Part shown: one piece after another, positions 6,753 to 11,866 of the stretch
Layout of the letters: each line of letters starts with the position of its first letter
Position numbering within the stretch: position 1 is the first letter of the stretch
From: an uncultured Clostridia bacterium
Lineage (GTDB): Bacteria > Bacillota_A > Clostridia > TANB77 > CAG-508
Assembly (NCBI GenBank): GCA_947369305.1
Contig: CANBLA010000023.1
Span: 1-11,866, forward strand
DNA: 11,866 bases
Direction of reading: 5' to 3'
The notes under the pieces: model-generated
Database searches by the model: none
The model's input: the letters and a program-made list of their open reading frames with translations, nothing else
What the model was told of the DNA's origin: nothing
Position numbers and translations under genes: made by a program

Positions 6753-7763
6753 CTATCCTAGATTTCTTTCAAAAAATGTGGATAAATCAATTTCTCCATC
6801 ATAATCTAAAATGATAACTTCCTTACGCAAATCCAAATGATACATTTCTTTTACTTTATTTACTGCGTGTTGTAAACATTCCGCCACATCTTTATCAGTC
6901 GTATCAGTTTGCGTTTTAAATTGCCTATTTCCATTTAGACTAAAAGTAGCACCATTTACATTAATATTAATAGAGGGATTTTCTAACAGTAATCCCGTCA
7001 TTGATCTTCCAGTATGTTGTCTTATATGTCGATTGACAAAAAAACTTCCTGCATTGCCTTCTCTATAGTTAATTTTTAAACGCTCTCTTCTTTCTTCCAT
7101 TTGTGCATTGTAAAATCTAGTAACTTCTTCTTTTCCTATATAATCTGCTTTTAACACTATCTCTTTCACAAAATATCTCATTTTCGATTGATTGGCTTGT
7201 TTTAAAAAACTGTCTCTAACATCAAAAAAACAATCATCTGGTACCATTTCTACAAACTCTCCAATCGCAAAATCATATACAATAATTTTTTGGACAAAAT
7301 CTGAAAAACTTTTTGAATAATCGTGACTGATTACACTTGGATAACTAGAATTTCCAACAACTCCTCCACCAACAACACCCGGTATTCCTGTTAAAGCTGA
7401 AAAGTCATATCCCCTATTCATTGTATAATTAACCAAAGTACTCACAGGTAAATTTGCTGTTACCACAAATTCCTCAGTCTCTTTATTAAACTCTATTTGT
7501 GAATTTTTAATATCACTATCGACAAACAATCCATCGTATCCATTATCCGTTATATATAAGTTCGTATGTAATCCATAAATTCGAAAAGGAAAATTTTGTT
7601 TATACATTTCATGCAATATATTTAAATCCTTTTCTAATGTTTCATTAAAAGCTAATTTATAATAAGCCTTCGCATTTCCTGTTTTCTTTTTATATAAATG
7701 CTTATTTTGTAAGTTATAATTATATTCAACATCACGGCTAAAAGAGTTCAATATTTCTTTCAT
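6753..7763 (-). CDS. MurB-like UDP-N-acetylenolpyruvoylglucosamine reductase, divergent
   Basis: A 336-residue FAD-binding protein of the MurB family. MurB reduces UDP-GlcNAc-enolpyruvate with NADPH to UDP-MurNAc in the cytoplasmic stage of peptidoglycan synthesis. Visible family features are the FAD loop ALTGIPGVVGGGVVGN (123-138; canonical GIPGTVGGAVxxNAG), VRDSF with R183, NAGSFFVN with the catalytic-type S240, and a C-terminal KEVIIL with E315 at the place of the proton-relay glutamate. Departures are clear: GLHTN (64-68) replaces the usual GGGSN phosphate loop, VNRH replaces FKNP after the serine, and the AGWLIE...KG block is replaced by TGLLLENPSININ. The catalytic Arg/Ser/Glu set appears kept, so activity is plausible, but a specialised paralogue is also possible. 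ATG 7761-7763 follows AAAGGG by nine bases; the tRNA gene ends 24 bases upstream on the same strand. Confidence 0.8.
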   Translation of the reverse strand: MKEILNSFSRDVEYNYNLQNKHLYKKKTGNAKAYYKLAFNETLEKDLNILHEMYKQNFPFRIYGLHTNLYITDNGYDGLFVDSDIKNSQIEFNKETEEFVVTANLPVSTLVNYTMNRGYDFSALTGIPGVVGGGVVGNSSYPSVISHDYSKSFSDFVQKIIVYDFAIGEFVEMVPDDCFFDVRDSFLKQANQSKMRYFVKEIVLKADYIGKEEVTRFYNAQMEERRERLKINYREGNAGSFFVNRHIRQHTGRSMTGLLLENPSININVNGATFSLNGNRQFKTQTDTTDKDVAECLQHAVNKVKEMYHLDLRKEVIILDYDGEIDLSTFFERNLG

Positions 7764-7787
7764 TATTCATTTCCCTTTACTATTTTT

Positions 7788-7862
7788 TGGTGTCCCCGAG
7801 AGGAATTGAACCTCCATTTGCCCTTTAGGAGAGGGCTACACTATCCATTATGTTACGGGGAC
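7788..7862 (-). tRNA. tRNA-Arg (anticodon CCT)
   Basis: On the minus strand the acceptor stem GTCCCCG pairs with CGGGGAC, followed by discriminator A and an encoded CCA (7790-7788). The anticodon arm is GCCCT-CTCCTAA-AGGGC, giving anticodon CCT, which reads AGG. The T arm is GGAGG-TTCAATT-CCTCT with one G-T pair, and a D arm with a three-pair stem is present. Total length is 75 bases with a short variable loop. It lies 24 bases upstream of the MurB-like gene and may be co-transcribed with it. Confidence 0.96.
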
Positions 7863-7910
7863 ATTTTCAAAACTATTTTATTTTTTAACCATGGATGCAT
7901 ATAACTTAAA

Positions 7911-7928
7911 GGCAAGGCAAGCCTTGCC
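7911..7928. repeat. GC-rich palindrome downstream of the DUF1858 gene (possible terminator or dispersed repeat)
   Basis: GGCAAGGC and GCCTTGCC form a perfect inverted repeat with only two bases between them, so seven pairs with a four-base loop is the realistic hairpin. On the minus strand it begins nine bases after the DUF1858 stop and is followed by TTTAAGTTAT, a poor U-tract. The flank read on the minus strand, GTAGGGGC then the stem, resembles short dispersed palindromes I recall from clostridial genomes. It stands out as GC-rich against its surroundings. Confidence 0.5.
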
Positions 7929-7936
7929 CCTACTTC

Positions 7937-8119
7937 TTACGCATTTAATTTTGCAACTAATTCGTCTACATCAATTCCGTGAACTGCACATGCCTCTTCT
8001 AATGTTTCAGCTTGTGATGCTGGACAGCCTAAACAATGCATTCCTGCTTCTAATAAAATATCTGCTTTATCTGGAAATTGTTCTAATAAATCACCTATTT
8101 TTGTTGTTTTTTCTATCAT
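7937..8119 (-). CDS. DUF1858 domain protein (redox-disulfide, hybrid-cluster-protein-associated)
   Basis: A 60-residue protein that is entirely one DUF1858 domain. It opens MIEKTTKIGDLLEQFP, then has the family signature GMHCLGCPASQAETLEEAC with a C-x-x-C pair (C29, C32) and a third cysteine at 44. The family is described as a putative redox-active disulfide domain, found alone or fused near hybrid cluster protein and related redox enzymes. Its biochemical role is not established, and no redox partner is visible here. ATG 8117-8119 is preceded on the minus strand by AGGAGGG with ideal spacing, suggesting efficient translation. It is transcribed divergently from the VirB2-like gene; a separate promoter within 8120-8190 is likely but no convincing pair of boxes was found. 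Confidence 0.9.
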   Translation of the reverse strand: MIEKTTKIGDLLEQFPDKADILLEAGMHCLGCPASQAETLEEACAVHGIDVDELVAKLNA

Positions 8120-8187
8120 AGTTTCCCTCCTTTTTTGTATCTTAAATAAAATTTTTTATAATTTTATCACAAATTTTTCAAAAAGTA

Positions 8188-8216
8188 TAGACATTTTTCA
8201 AAATTTGTTATATTAT
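8188..8216 (+). promoter_or_regulatory. Promoter of the VirB2/VirB6/VirB3-like unit
   Basis: TAGACA (8188-8193) and TATTAT (8211-8216) are each one base from the sigma-A consensus and are separated by exactly 17 bases. Transcription would start near 8223, giving a leader of about 165 nt. Confidence 0.65.
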
Positions 8217-8222
8217 ATTTGT

Positions 8223-8387
8223 AATTTGAAAAGAAAATTTTTTCTAAACTGATTTTCTTGTCAGTTTTAAATGTTTTTTCTATTGCATTTTCTTGCAAAT
8301 TTTCAAATTATTAAAATTTATTATATTCATTGGAGGTGATAAAAATACAAGATTATTTTTATTTCAATTTAAGAAAGGAGTTTTGTT
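8223..8387 (+). other. Long AT-rich 5' leader with two small hairpins
   Basis: The leader contains a seven-pair hairpin AAACTGA/TCAGTTT (8246-8252 with 8261-8267), followed four bases later by a T-rich run at 8272-8279. A second small hairpin, TTGCA/TGCAA, lies at 8283-8298. The two loop regions share TTTTCT(TG). The first could be a weak attenuator. I do not recognise a known riboswitch. Confidence 0.35.
8332..8340 (+). promoter_or_regulatory. Strong Shine-Dalgarno with no start codon behind it
   Basis: GGAGGTGAT is a perfect nine-base complement to the 16S rRNA 3' end, much stronger than the AAAGGAG (8374-8380) that serves the ATG at 8388. No ATG, GTG or TTG lies at a usable distance; an ATA at 8345 opens a frame running past the pilin ATG. 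It may be a ribosome standby site, part of a leader reading frame, or a relic. Confidence 0.45.
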
Positions 8388-8717
8388 ATGAAACAAAAAA
8401 AACTTTTATGGATTTACACTATTTCTGTGTCGATCATATTCTTTTGCGCATTAAGCAATGTCGCATTTGCTGCTGATCCAAAATTAGTAACAACACTAAC
8501 AGGAGCTTTTACAAAACTAGAAGGCTATATTGTAAAAATAGCCACATCCTTTGCTGCTGTTGCTGTTGCAACTGGATTATTAATGCGAAAATTCAGCTTA
8601 GGTGATGAGAAAAAAATTTATAGAGCAAACAACCTAATTAAAGGAAGTATTACATCCTATGTATTAATTATTTGCATTGATTTAATTCTTTCCTTAATTT
8701 CAACTGTTTTAAGCTAG
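8388..8717 (+). CDS. VirB2-like (TrbC/T4SS-pilin type) small membrane protein with signal peptide
   Basis: A 109-residue protein with a signal peptide (MKQKK, hydrophobic core, likely cleavage after NVAFA at residue 28). The mature chain of about 81 residues holds two membrane helices (about 48-68 and 85-107) joined by a charged loop, RKFSLGDEKKIYRANN. Long signal peptide plus two helices with a short polar loop is the architecture of VirB2/TrbC pilins and Gram-positive T4SS pilin-like proteins. Identification rests on this architecture and on the next two genes rather than on a distinctive motif. The ATG follows AAAGGAG by seven bases. It is first in a tight three-gene unit; the next start is 13 bases after its stop. 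It may form the subunit of a filament or channel; a general small membrane protein cannot be excluded. Confidence 0.65.
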   Translation: MKQKKLLWIYTISVSIIFFCALSNVAFAADPKLVTTLTGAFTKLEGYIVKIATSFAAVAVATGLLMRKFSLGDEKKIYRANNLIKGSITSYVLIICIDLILSLISTVLS

Positions 8718-8721
8718 AAAA

Positions 8722-8725
8722 GAGG
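8722..8725 (+). promoter_or_regulatory. Shine-Dalgarno supporting a TTG start
   Basis: GAGG ends five bases before TTG 8731. The next in-frame ATG lies deep inside the protein, so TTG is the likely start of the VirB6-like gene. Confidence 0.65.
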
Positions 8726-8730
8726 TCCAT

Positions 8731-9600
8731 TTGGAAAATGAAACCATCAATCTAACAAGTTTAATATGTGACACACTAAACAGCATTTTCTTTAAAATTT
8801 TCTCATCCATTGACAATACAATTTATTCTAATTTAGATAATATTTTATTGATAAATTCTGATATCACAAACAACTTTAAATTTCAACAACTCTTTGGTAC
8901 TGATGCAAGTAATGGTTTATTATTACTCGCCAATAGTTTAATCTTCGGTATTGTTTTATTCTATATTCTAAACTTCACTGTTTCTCATTTAATTTATTCA
9001 AAAATAGACTCTCCCTATCAATTTATTTTTAAATGTATTATTTTTATAGCTTGCATGAATTCATCCCTATGGATTTGTGAAAAAATTATTGATTTTATAG
9101 CTATCTTATCGGATTTTATCCGAGCAATTGGTTATTCTATTACTGGCTCTGAAATTAATTTTTCAAACTTAATTTGTAACATCAATTCTACTCTTTATCC
9201 AGAACTAGAAACTTTTGATATCTTCTCATTTGATGGTATTATAAAATTAACTACAACACTTGGAATTGTCTATATTTTATTCCTATATTCTATTCGTTAC
9301 ATGATGTGCAAAATACTCATATTACTCGCTCCATTAGCTTTTTGCACTTTAATTACGAATCGTTTTGATGGTTTTTTTAAAGGTTGGTTAAAACAATTTT
9401 TAATTCTTTTAGCAATGCAAGTTTTTGTAAGTTTTGTTTTAGTCTTAGGATTTTGTTTGGATTTTCAAGCTGGTGATACTTTGTCAAAACTAATATATTT
9501 TGCTATTATTGCTGTCATTATAAAGAGCCACTATAATGTAAAAGAAATGTTTTCATTTCTTTACCAATATAGTCACAATACATTAAAAAAATTTATTTAA
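8731..9600 (+). CDS. VirB6/TrbL-like polytopic membrane protein
   Basis: A 289-residue protein with five to six predicted membrane helices, at about 65-90, 98-122, 172-190, 192-208, 218-240 and 249-265. The central segment RYMMCKILILLAPLAFCTLI, then FFKGWLKQFLILLAMQVFVSFVLVLGF, matches the conserved core of VirB6/TrbL proteins of Gram-positive conjugative elements: a helix with LAPLA, a polar loop containing F-x-G-W-x-K, then a helix with Q-x-F-V-S. VirB6 is the polytopic inner-membrane channel part of type IV secretion systems. The amphipathic N-terminal stretch before the first helix also fits. It starts at TTG with GAGG five bases upstream, and sits between the pilin-like and PrgI-like genes, the order seen in Gram-positive T4SS loci. 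VirB4, which normally follows, is absent. Confidence 0.75.
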   Translation: MENETINLTSLICDTLNSIFFKIFSSIDNTIYSNLDNILLINSDITNNFKFQQLFGTDASNGLLLLANSLIFGIVLFYILNFTVSHLIYSKIDSPYQFIFKCIIFIACMNSSLWICEKIIDFIAILSDFIRAIGYSITGSEINFSNLICNINSTLYPELETFDIFSFDGIIKLTTTLGIVYILFLYSIRYMMCKILILLAPLAFCTLITNRFDGFFKGWLKQFLILLAMQVFVSFVLVLGFCLDFQAGDTLSKLIYFAIIAVIIKSHYNVKEMFSFLYQYSHNTLKKFI

Positions 9601-9612
9601 AAGGAGAAATAT

Positions 9613-9912
9613 ATGAATTTTATTATACCAAAAAATTATAAATTTAAGTCAAAGCTATTTGGTTTAATTGATTACCAAACTGCTGTATTAAATAGTATCT
9701 GGGCAGGAATCTTGTATGTTATTGTAAACATCATCTTCTCAAGTTTAACCACAAAAGTGTACTTTGGGATTGGACTTTTTGTGCCATTTCTTCTATTTAG
9801 TATTATTGGTGTTAATCATGAAAGTATTGTATCTGTTTTGATTTATATTTTCAAATTTTATAAAAGTCAGAAAATTTATGTATATAAAAAGCGAAACATA
9901 AAGGTTTCTTAG
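9613..9912 (+). CDS. PrgI/VirB3-like membrane protein
   Basis: A 99-residue protein with a short cytoplasmic N-terminus FIIPKNYKFKSKLFGLIDYQT (3-23), two membrane helices (about 26-45 and 50-66), then a basic aromatic tail ending KSQKIYVYKKR. The order I-P, F-G-L, two helices and a Y/K-rich tail fits the PrgI family, the Gram-positive counterpart of VirB3, usually about 90-120 residues. VirB3 works next to, and is sometimes fused with, the VirB4 ATPase in the T4SS inner-membrane complex. Here the stop is followed 49 bases later by a strong terminator, so no partner ATPase shares the transcript. The ATG follows AAGGAG by six bases and begins 12 bases after the VirB6-like stop. The family call rests on pattern and neighbours. 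Confidence 0.68.
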   Translation: MNFIIPKNYKFKSKLFGLIDYQTAVLNSIWAGILYVIVNIIFSSLTTKVYFGIGLFVPFLLFSIIGVNHESIVSVLIYIFKFYKSQKIYVYKKRNIKVS

Positions 9913-9961
9913 GCTATTTTTAAGCCAATCTTTCAGTTTCGTACATTATCTTTTATTCTAC

Positions 9962-9998
9962 AAAAGGCTATTGGTTTAAAAGTCCAATAGCCTTTTTT
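9962..9998 (+). terminator. Intrinsic terminator after the VirB-like trio
   Basis: A perfect 13-bp stem, AAAAGGCTATTGG (9962-9974) with CCAATAGCCTTTT (9984-9996), closes a nine-base loop and runs into six T residues. It separates the trio from the replication genes. Confidence 0.93.
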
Positions 9999-10040
9999 CT
10001 TAGATAGTGGCTAGTTTTACCACCAAAAATATTTTCTATA

Positions 10041-10069
10041 TTGTTTTTTGAAATACTTAATGTTATAAT
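10041..10069 (+). promoter_or_regulatory. Promoter for the dnaD-dnaC pair
   Basis: TTGTTT (10041-10046) and a perfect TATAAT (10064-10069) are separated by 17 bases. The leader to the chosen dnaD start is about 90 bases. It contains a tiny six-codon frame (ATG 10132, preceded by GTGGGG) whose stop overlaps a later ATG. Confidence 0.7.
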
Positions 10070-10166
10070 GAAGTTACTGTACAAAAGAAAATAAATAGAA
10101 GTAAAATTATCATGCAAAGTGGGGATTTTGTATGATAGAATATATAAATTAATGGGGGCTTTTACT

Positions 10167-11120
10167 ATGAAATTAACGCAAACTGAACAATCTTTTCTAT
10201 TCTCAAGTACAGAAATACCAGATATTTTTTTTACAGAATATCTGCCTGAAGCAAAAAGTGAATTTGTAAAGGTTTATTTTTATATCCTTTTTTTGTCAAA
10301 ATACAATTCAGAAATTAAAATTAATGATTTATCAAAAACACTTGGTTTGGATTTTCCTATTGTACAAGATGCCATAAAATACTGGGAAGGACATGGACTT
10401 TTAATAAAAAATCCAAATGGTTATGCTTTTGCAAATCTTCAAGAAATAGAACTAAATAAACTATACAATCCAAAAGTAACCCTTGCTCCCGAAACTATTG
10501 AAAAAAATGCTGAAAATCAATACCGTGCCAAAGTAATGGACAGTATTAATGCACAATTCTTTTCTGGAACCATGTCACCATCTTGGTATGCTGATATTGA
10601 TTTATGGTTTGAAAAATATGGCTTTGATGAACAAGTCATGCTTGCTTTATTTAATTATGCTTATGATAATAGAGCTTTGCACCGCAATTACATACAAACT
10701 GTTGCAGATAGCTGGAGTAAAGAAAAAATAAAAACCTTTAACGATTTAGATTTATATTATGAACGTCGTGAAAAAATTAATATTTTAAAGAAAAATATTG
10801 CAAAAAAACTCAATTTATCACGCAATCTTACTGCTTATGATGAAGAATATATTTTAAAATGGCACGAAACCTATCAATATACTATTGACATCATAGAAAT
10901 TGCCTTAAAAAAAGCTTGTACCAAAAACAGCATTAGCTTTGAATACATCGATAAATTACTCTCCGATTGGCATGAAAAAGGACTTTCAAGCGTATCTGAT
11001 GTAAATACATATTTAGATTCTTTAAAAACAAAAGACAAAAAAACCAAACAGATTAAACAAATTGCACTCGAATACACCCAAAGCACTTTCGATAATTGGG
11101 ATGCATTATACGATAATTAA
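10167..11120 (+). CDS. dnaD: DnaD-domain replication initiation protein
   Basis: A 317-residue protein with an N-terminal winged-helix DDBH1-type region (about 1-95: IPDIFFTEYLPEAKSEFVKVYFYILFLS, then a short helix-turn-helix around DLSKTLGL). Two DDBH2 domains follow, each with the Y-x(7)-W hallmark: YIQTVADSW (175-183) and YIDKLLSDW (260-268). DnaD/DnaB proteins of Firmicutes bind and remodel origin or restart DNA and help load the replicative helicase. This two-DDBH2 layout is common in Clostridia. The frame is open from a GTG at 10119 and has another ATG at 10152, but only the ATG at 10167 has a GGGGG-type ribosome site at usable distance (eight bases) and begins where the family homology begins. 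The next gene, a helicase loader, starts 11 bases after its stop, so the two act in one pathway and share a transcript. Confidence 0.88.
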   Translation: MKLTQTEQSFLFSSTEIPDIFFTEYLPEAKSEFVKVYFYILFLSKYNSEIKINDLSKTLGLDFPIVQDAIKYWEGHGLLIKNPNGYAFANLQEIELNKLYNPKVTLAPETIEKNAENQYRAKVMDSINAQFFSGTMSPSWYADIDLWFEKYGFDEQVMLALFNYAYDNRALHRNYIQTVADSWSKEKIKTFNDLDLYYERREKINILKKNIAKKLNLSRNLTAYDEEYILKWHETYQYTIDIIEIALKKACTKNSISFEYIDKLLSDWHEKGLSSVSDVNTYLDSLKTKDKKTKQIKQIALEYTQSTFDNWDALYDN

Positions 11121-11131
11121 TAGGAGGAAAC

Positions 11132-11866
11132 ATGGACAATCTAGAATTAAAACTTATTTTAAGAGAATATGAAACCAAGCGAAATCGAGCCATACAAGAT
11201 GCTGAATCTAGAAAACGAGAGTTACTTTCTGTTAATCCTAGATTGTCTGAGATAGAGACAGAACTTGCTAATATTTCCATTCAAACCGCAAAATCTATCT
11301 TGCAAACAAAAAATGAAAATCAAAAAAAATTATTAGCAGATTTAAAAAAACAATCTTCTGAACTAATGAAAGAAAAAAATAGATTTTTAAAAGATTTATC
11401 AAAAGATAGCAACTTTTTAAAGCCTCGTTTTGAATGTAAATCTTGCAAAGATACTGGATATCTTGAAAAAGATGGTACATCCGTTATGTGTAACTGCCTA
11501 AAACAACGCATTTTTAATACATATTACAACAAATCGAATATTGGAAACTTAGAAAAAGAAAACTTCAAAAAATTTAATACGAATATTTTTTCAAATGAAA
11601 GAAATCCAGAAATTTATAAATCCAAACTTTCTCCAAGGGAAAATATTGAAACAATCAAAGAAAAAGCCGAAAATTTTATCCAAAACTTTGGCAATCCTGA
11701 CGAAAAAAATCTTTTATTTACTGGAAATACTGGTCTTGGAAAAACTTTTATGACAAATTGCATTGCTAATGAATTTCTTTCTAATGGCAAAACAGTTTTA
11801 TACCAGACTGCACCTGTTATGTTTGATGAAATCATTGATGCAAAATTTGGCAAACAAAATTCTAAG
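11132..11866 (+). CDS. dnaC: DnaC/DnaI-type helicase loader ATPase, N-terminal part (runs off window)
   Basis: The 245 visible codons start at ATG 11132 behind AGGAGG with perfect spacing, and no stop is reached. An N-terminal, highly charged helical or coiled-coil region (about 1-95) leads to a zinc-binding cluster C102-x2-C105...C120-x-C122, then a linker and the AAA+ Walker A GNTGLGKT (198-205). Walker B and the arginine finger lie beyond the edge. Coiled coil, Cys4 cluster and AAA+ domain in this order are typical of clostridial DnaC-like proteins related to B. subtilis DnaI. These bind the replicative helicase and load it on DNA with ATP. Pairing with a DnaD-domain gene immediately upstream is the usual clostridial arrangement and supports the assignment. 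Confidence 0.9.
   Translation, partial: MDNLELKLILREYETKRNRAIQDAESRKRELLSVNPRLSEIETELANISIQTAKSILQTKNENQKKLLADLKKQSSELMKEKNRFLKDLSKDSNFLKPRFECKSCKDTGYLEKDGTSVMCNCLKQRIFNTYYNKSNIGNLEKENFKKFNTNIFSNERNPEIYKSKLSPRENIETIKEKAENFIQNFGNPDEKNLLFTGNTGLGKTFMTNCIANEFLSNGKTVLYQTAPVMFDEIIDAKFGKQNSK

Noticed and set aside
7788..7862. tRNA-Arg as an integration site for a mobile element carrying the VirB-like trio
   Set aside because: No second copy of the tRNA 3' end is seen in the window, no integrase is present, and DUF1858 lies between the tRNA and the trio.
7891..8121. 76-codon plus-strand frame opposite DUF1858
   Set aside because: It lies antisense to a clear DUF1858 gene with an excellent ribosome site, has low-complexity Leu-rich composition and no ribosome site of its own.
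8388..9912. Calling the trio part of an integrative conjugative element
   Set aside because: No relaxase, coupling protein, VirB4, integrase or att repeats are visible, and the unit ends in a terminator followed by core replication genes.
10132..10152. Six-codon leader frame (ATG ATA GAA...) before dnaD
   Set aside because: Very short, no regulatory residue pattern, and its ribosome site is weak; probably chance.
11053..11853. Several minus-strand frames of 60-80 codons
   Set aside because: They are antisense to the DnaD and DnaC genes, whose motifs and ribosome sites are clear.

Overview
The window is a strongly AT-rich segment (by eye about 30% G+C) with Shine-Dalgarno sites of the AGGAGG type. 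Together with a DnaD/DnaC-type replication gene pair, a DUF1858 protein and clostridial-style surface repeats, this points to a low-GC Firmicute, most likely a gut-type member of Clostridia. The lineage is an inference from gene content. The first 43 bases are not genomic: bases 10-43 are an Illumina index (Read 2) adapter, so the left edge is an assembly contig end.

Bases 44-2761 (minus strand) look like one glycan operon: glf (UDP-galactopyranose mutase, broken by an apparent one-base frameshift at 2170-2172), then a DPM1-like family 2 glycosyltransferase, then a membrane GT-C-type glycosyltransferase cut by the contig end. The logical scheme is nucleotide sugar supply, transfer to a lipid carrier, and use of the lipid-linked sugar on the outer face of the membrane. 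A good promoter lies at 2791-2819. Divergent from it, 2983-6660 (plus) encodes a 1225-residue secreted, membrane-anchored surface protein with a lectin-like region, two PKD-like domains, three near-identical-length tandem Ig-like repeats and a C-terminal anchor. A bidirectional terminator (6686-6728) separates it from the converging next gene.

Bases 6753-8119 (minus) hold a divergent MurB-like flavoenzyme, a tRNA-Arg(CCT) just upstream of it, a strong palindrome, and a 60-residue DUF1858 redox-disulfide protein.

Bases 8188-9998 (plus) form a compact transcription unit: promoter, structured leader of about 165 nt, a VirB2-like pilin candidate, a VirB6/TrbL-like membrane protein, a VirB3/PrgI-like protein, then a strong terminator. 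These look like three membrane parts of a type IV secretion system, yet no VirB4, VirD4, relaxase or integrase is visible in the window. This orphan trio is the most interesting part. Bases 10041-11866 (plus) carry a promoter, a DnaD-domain replication protein and the first 245 codons of a DnaC/DnaI-type helicase loader that runs off the right edge.
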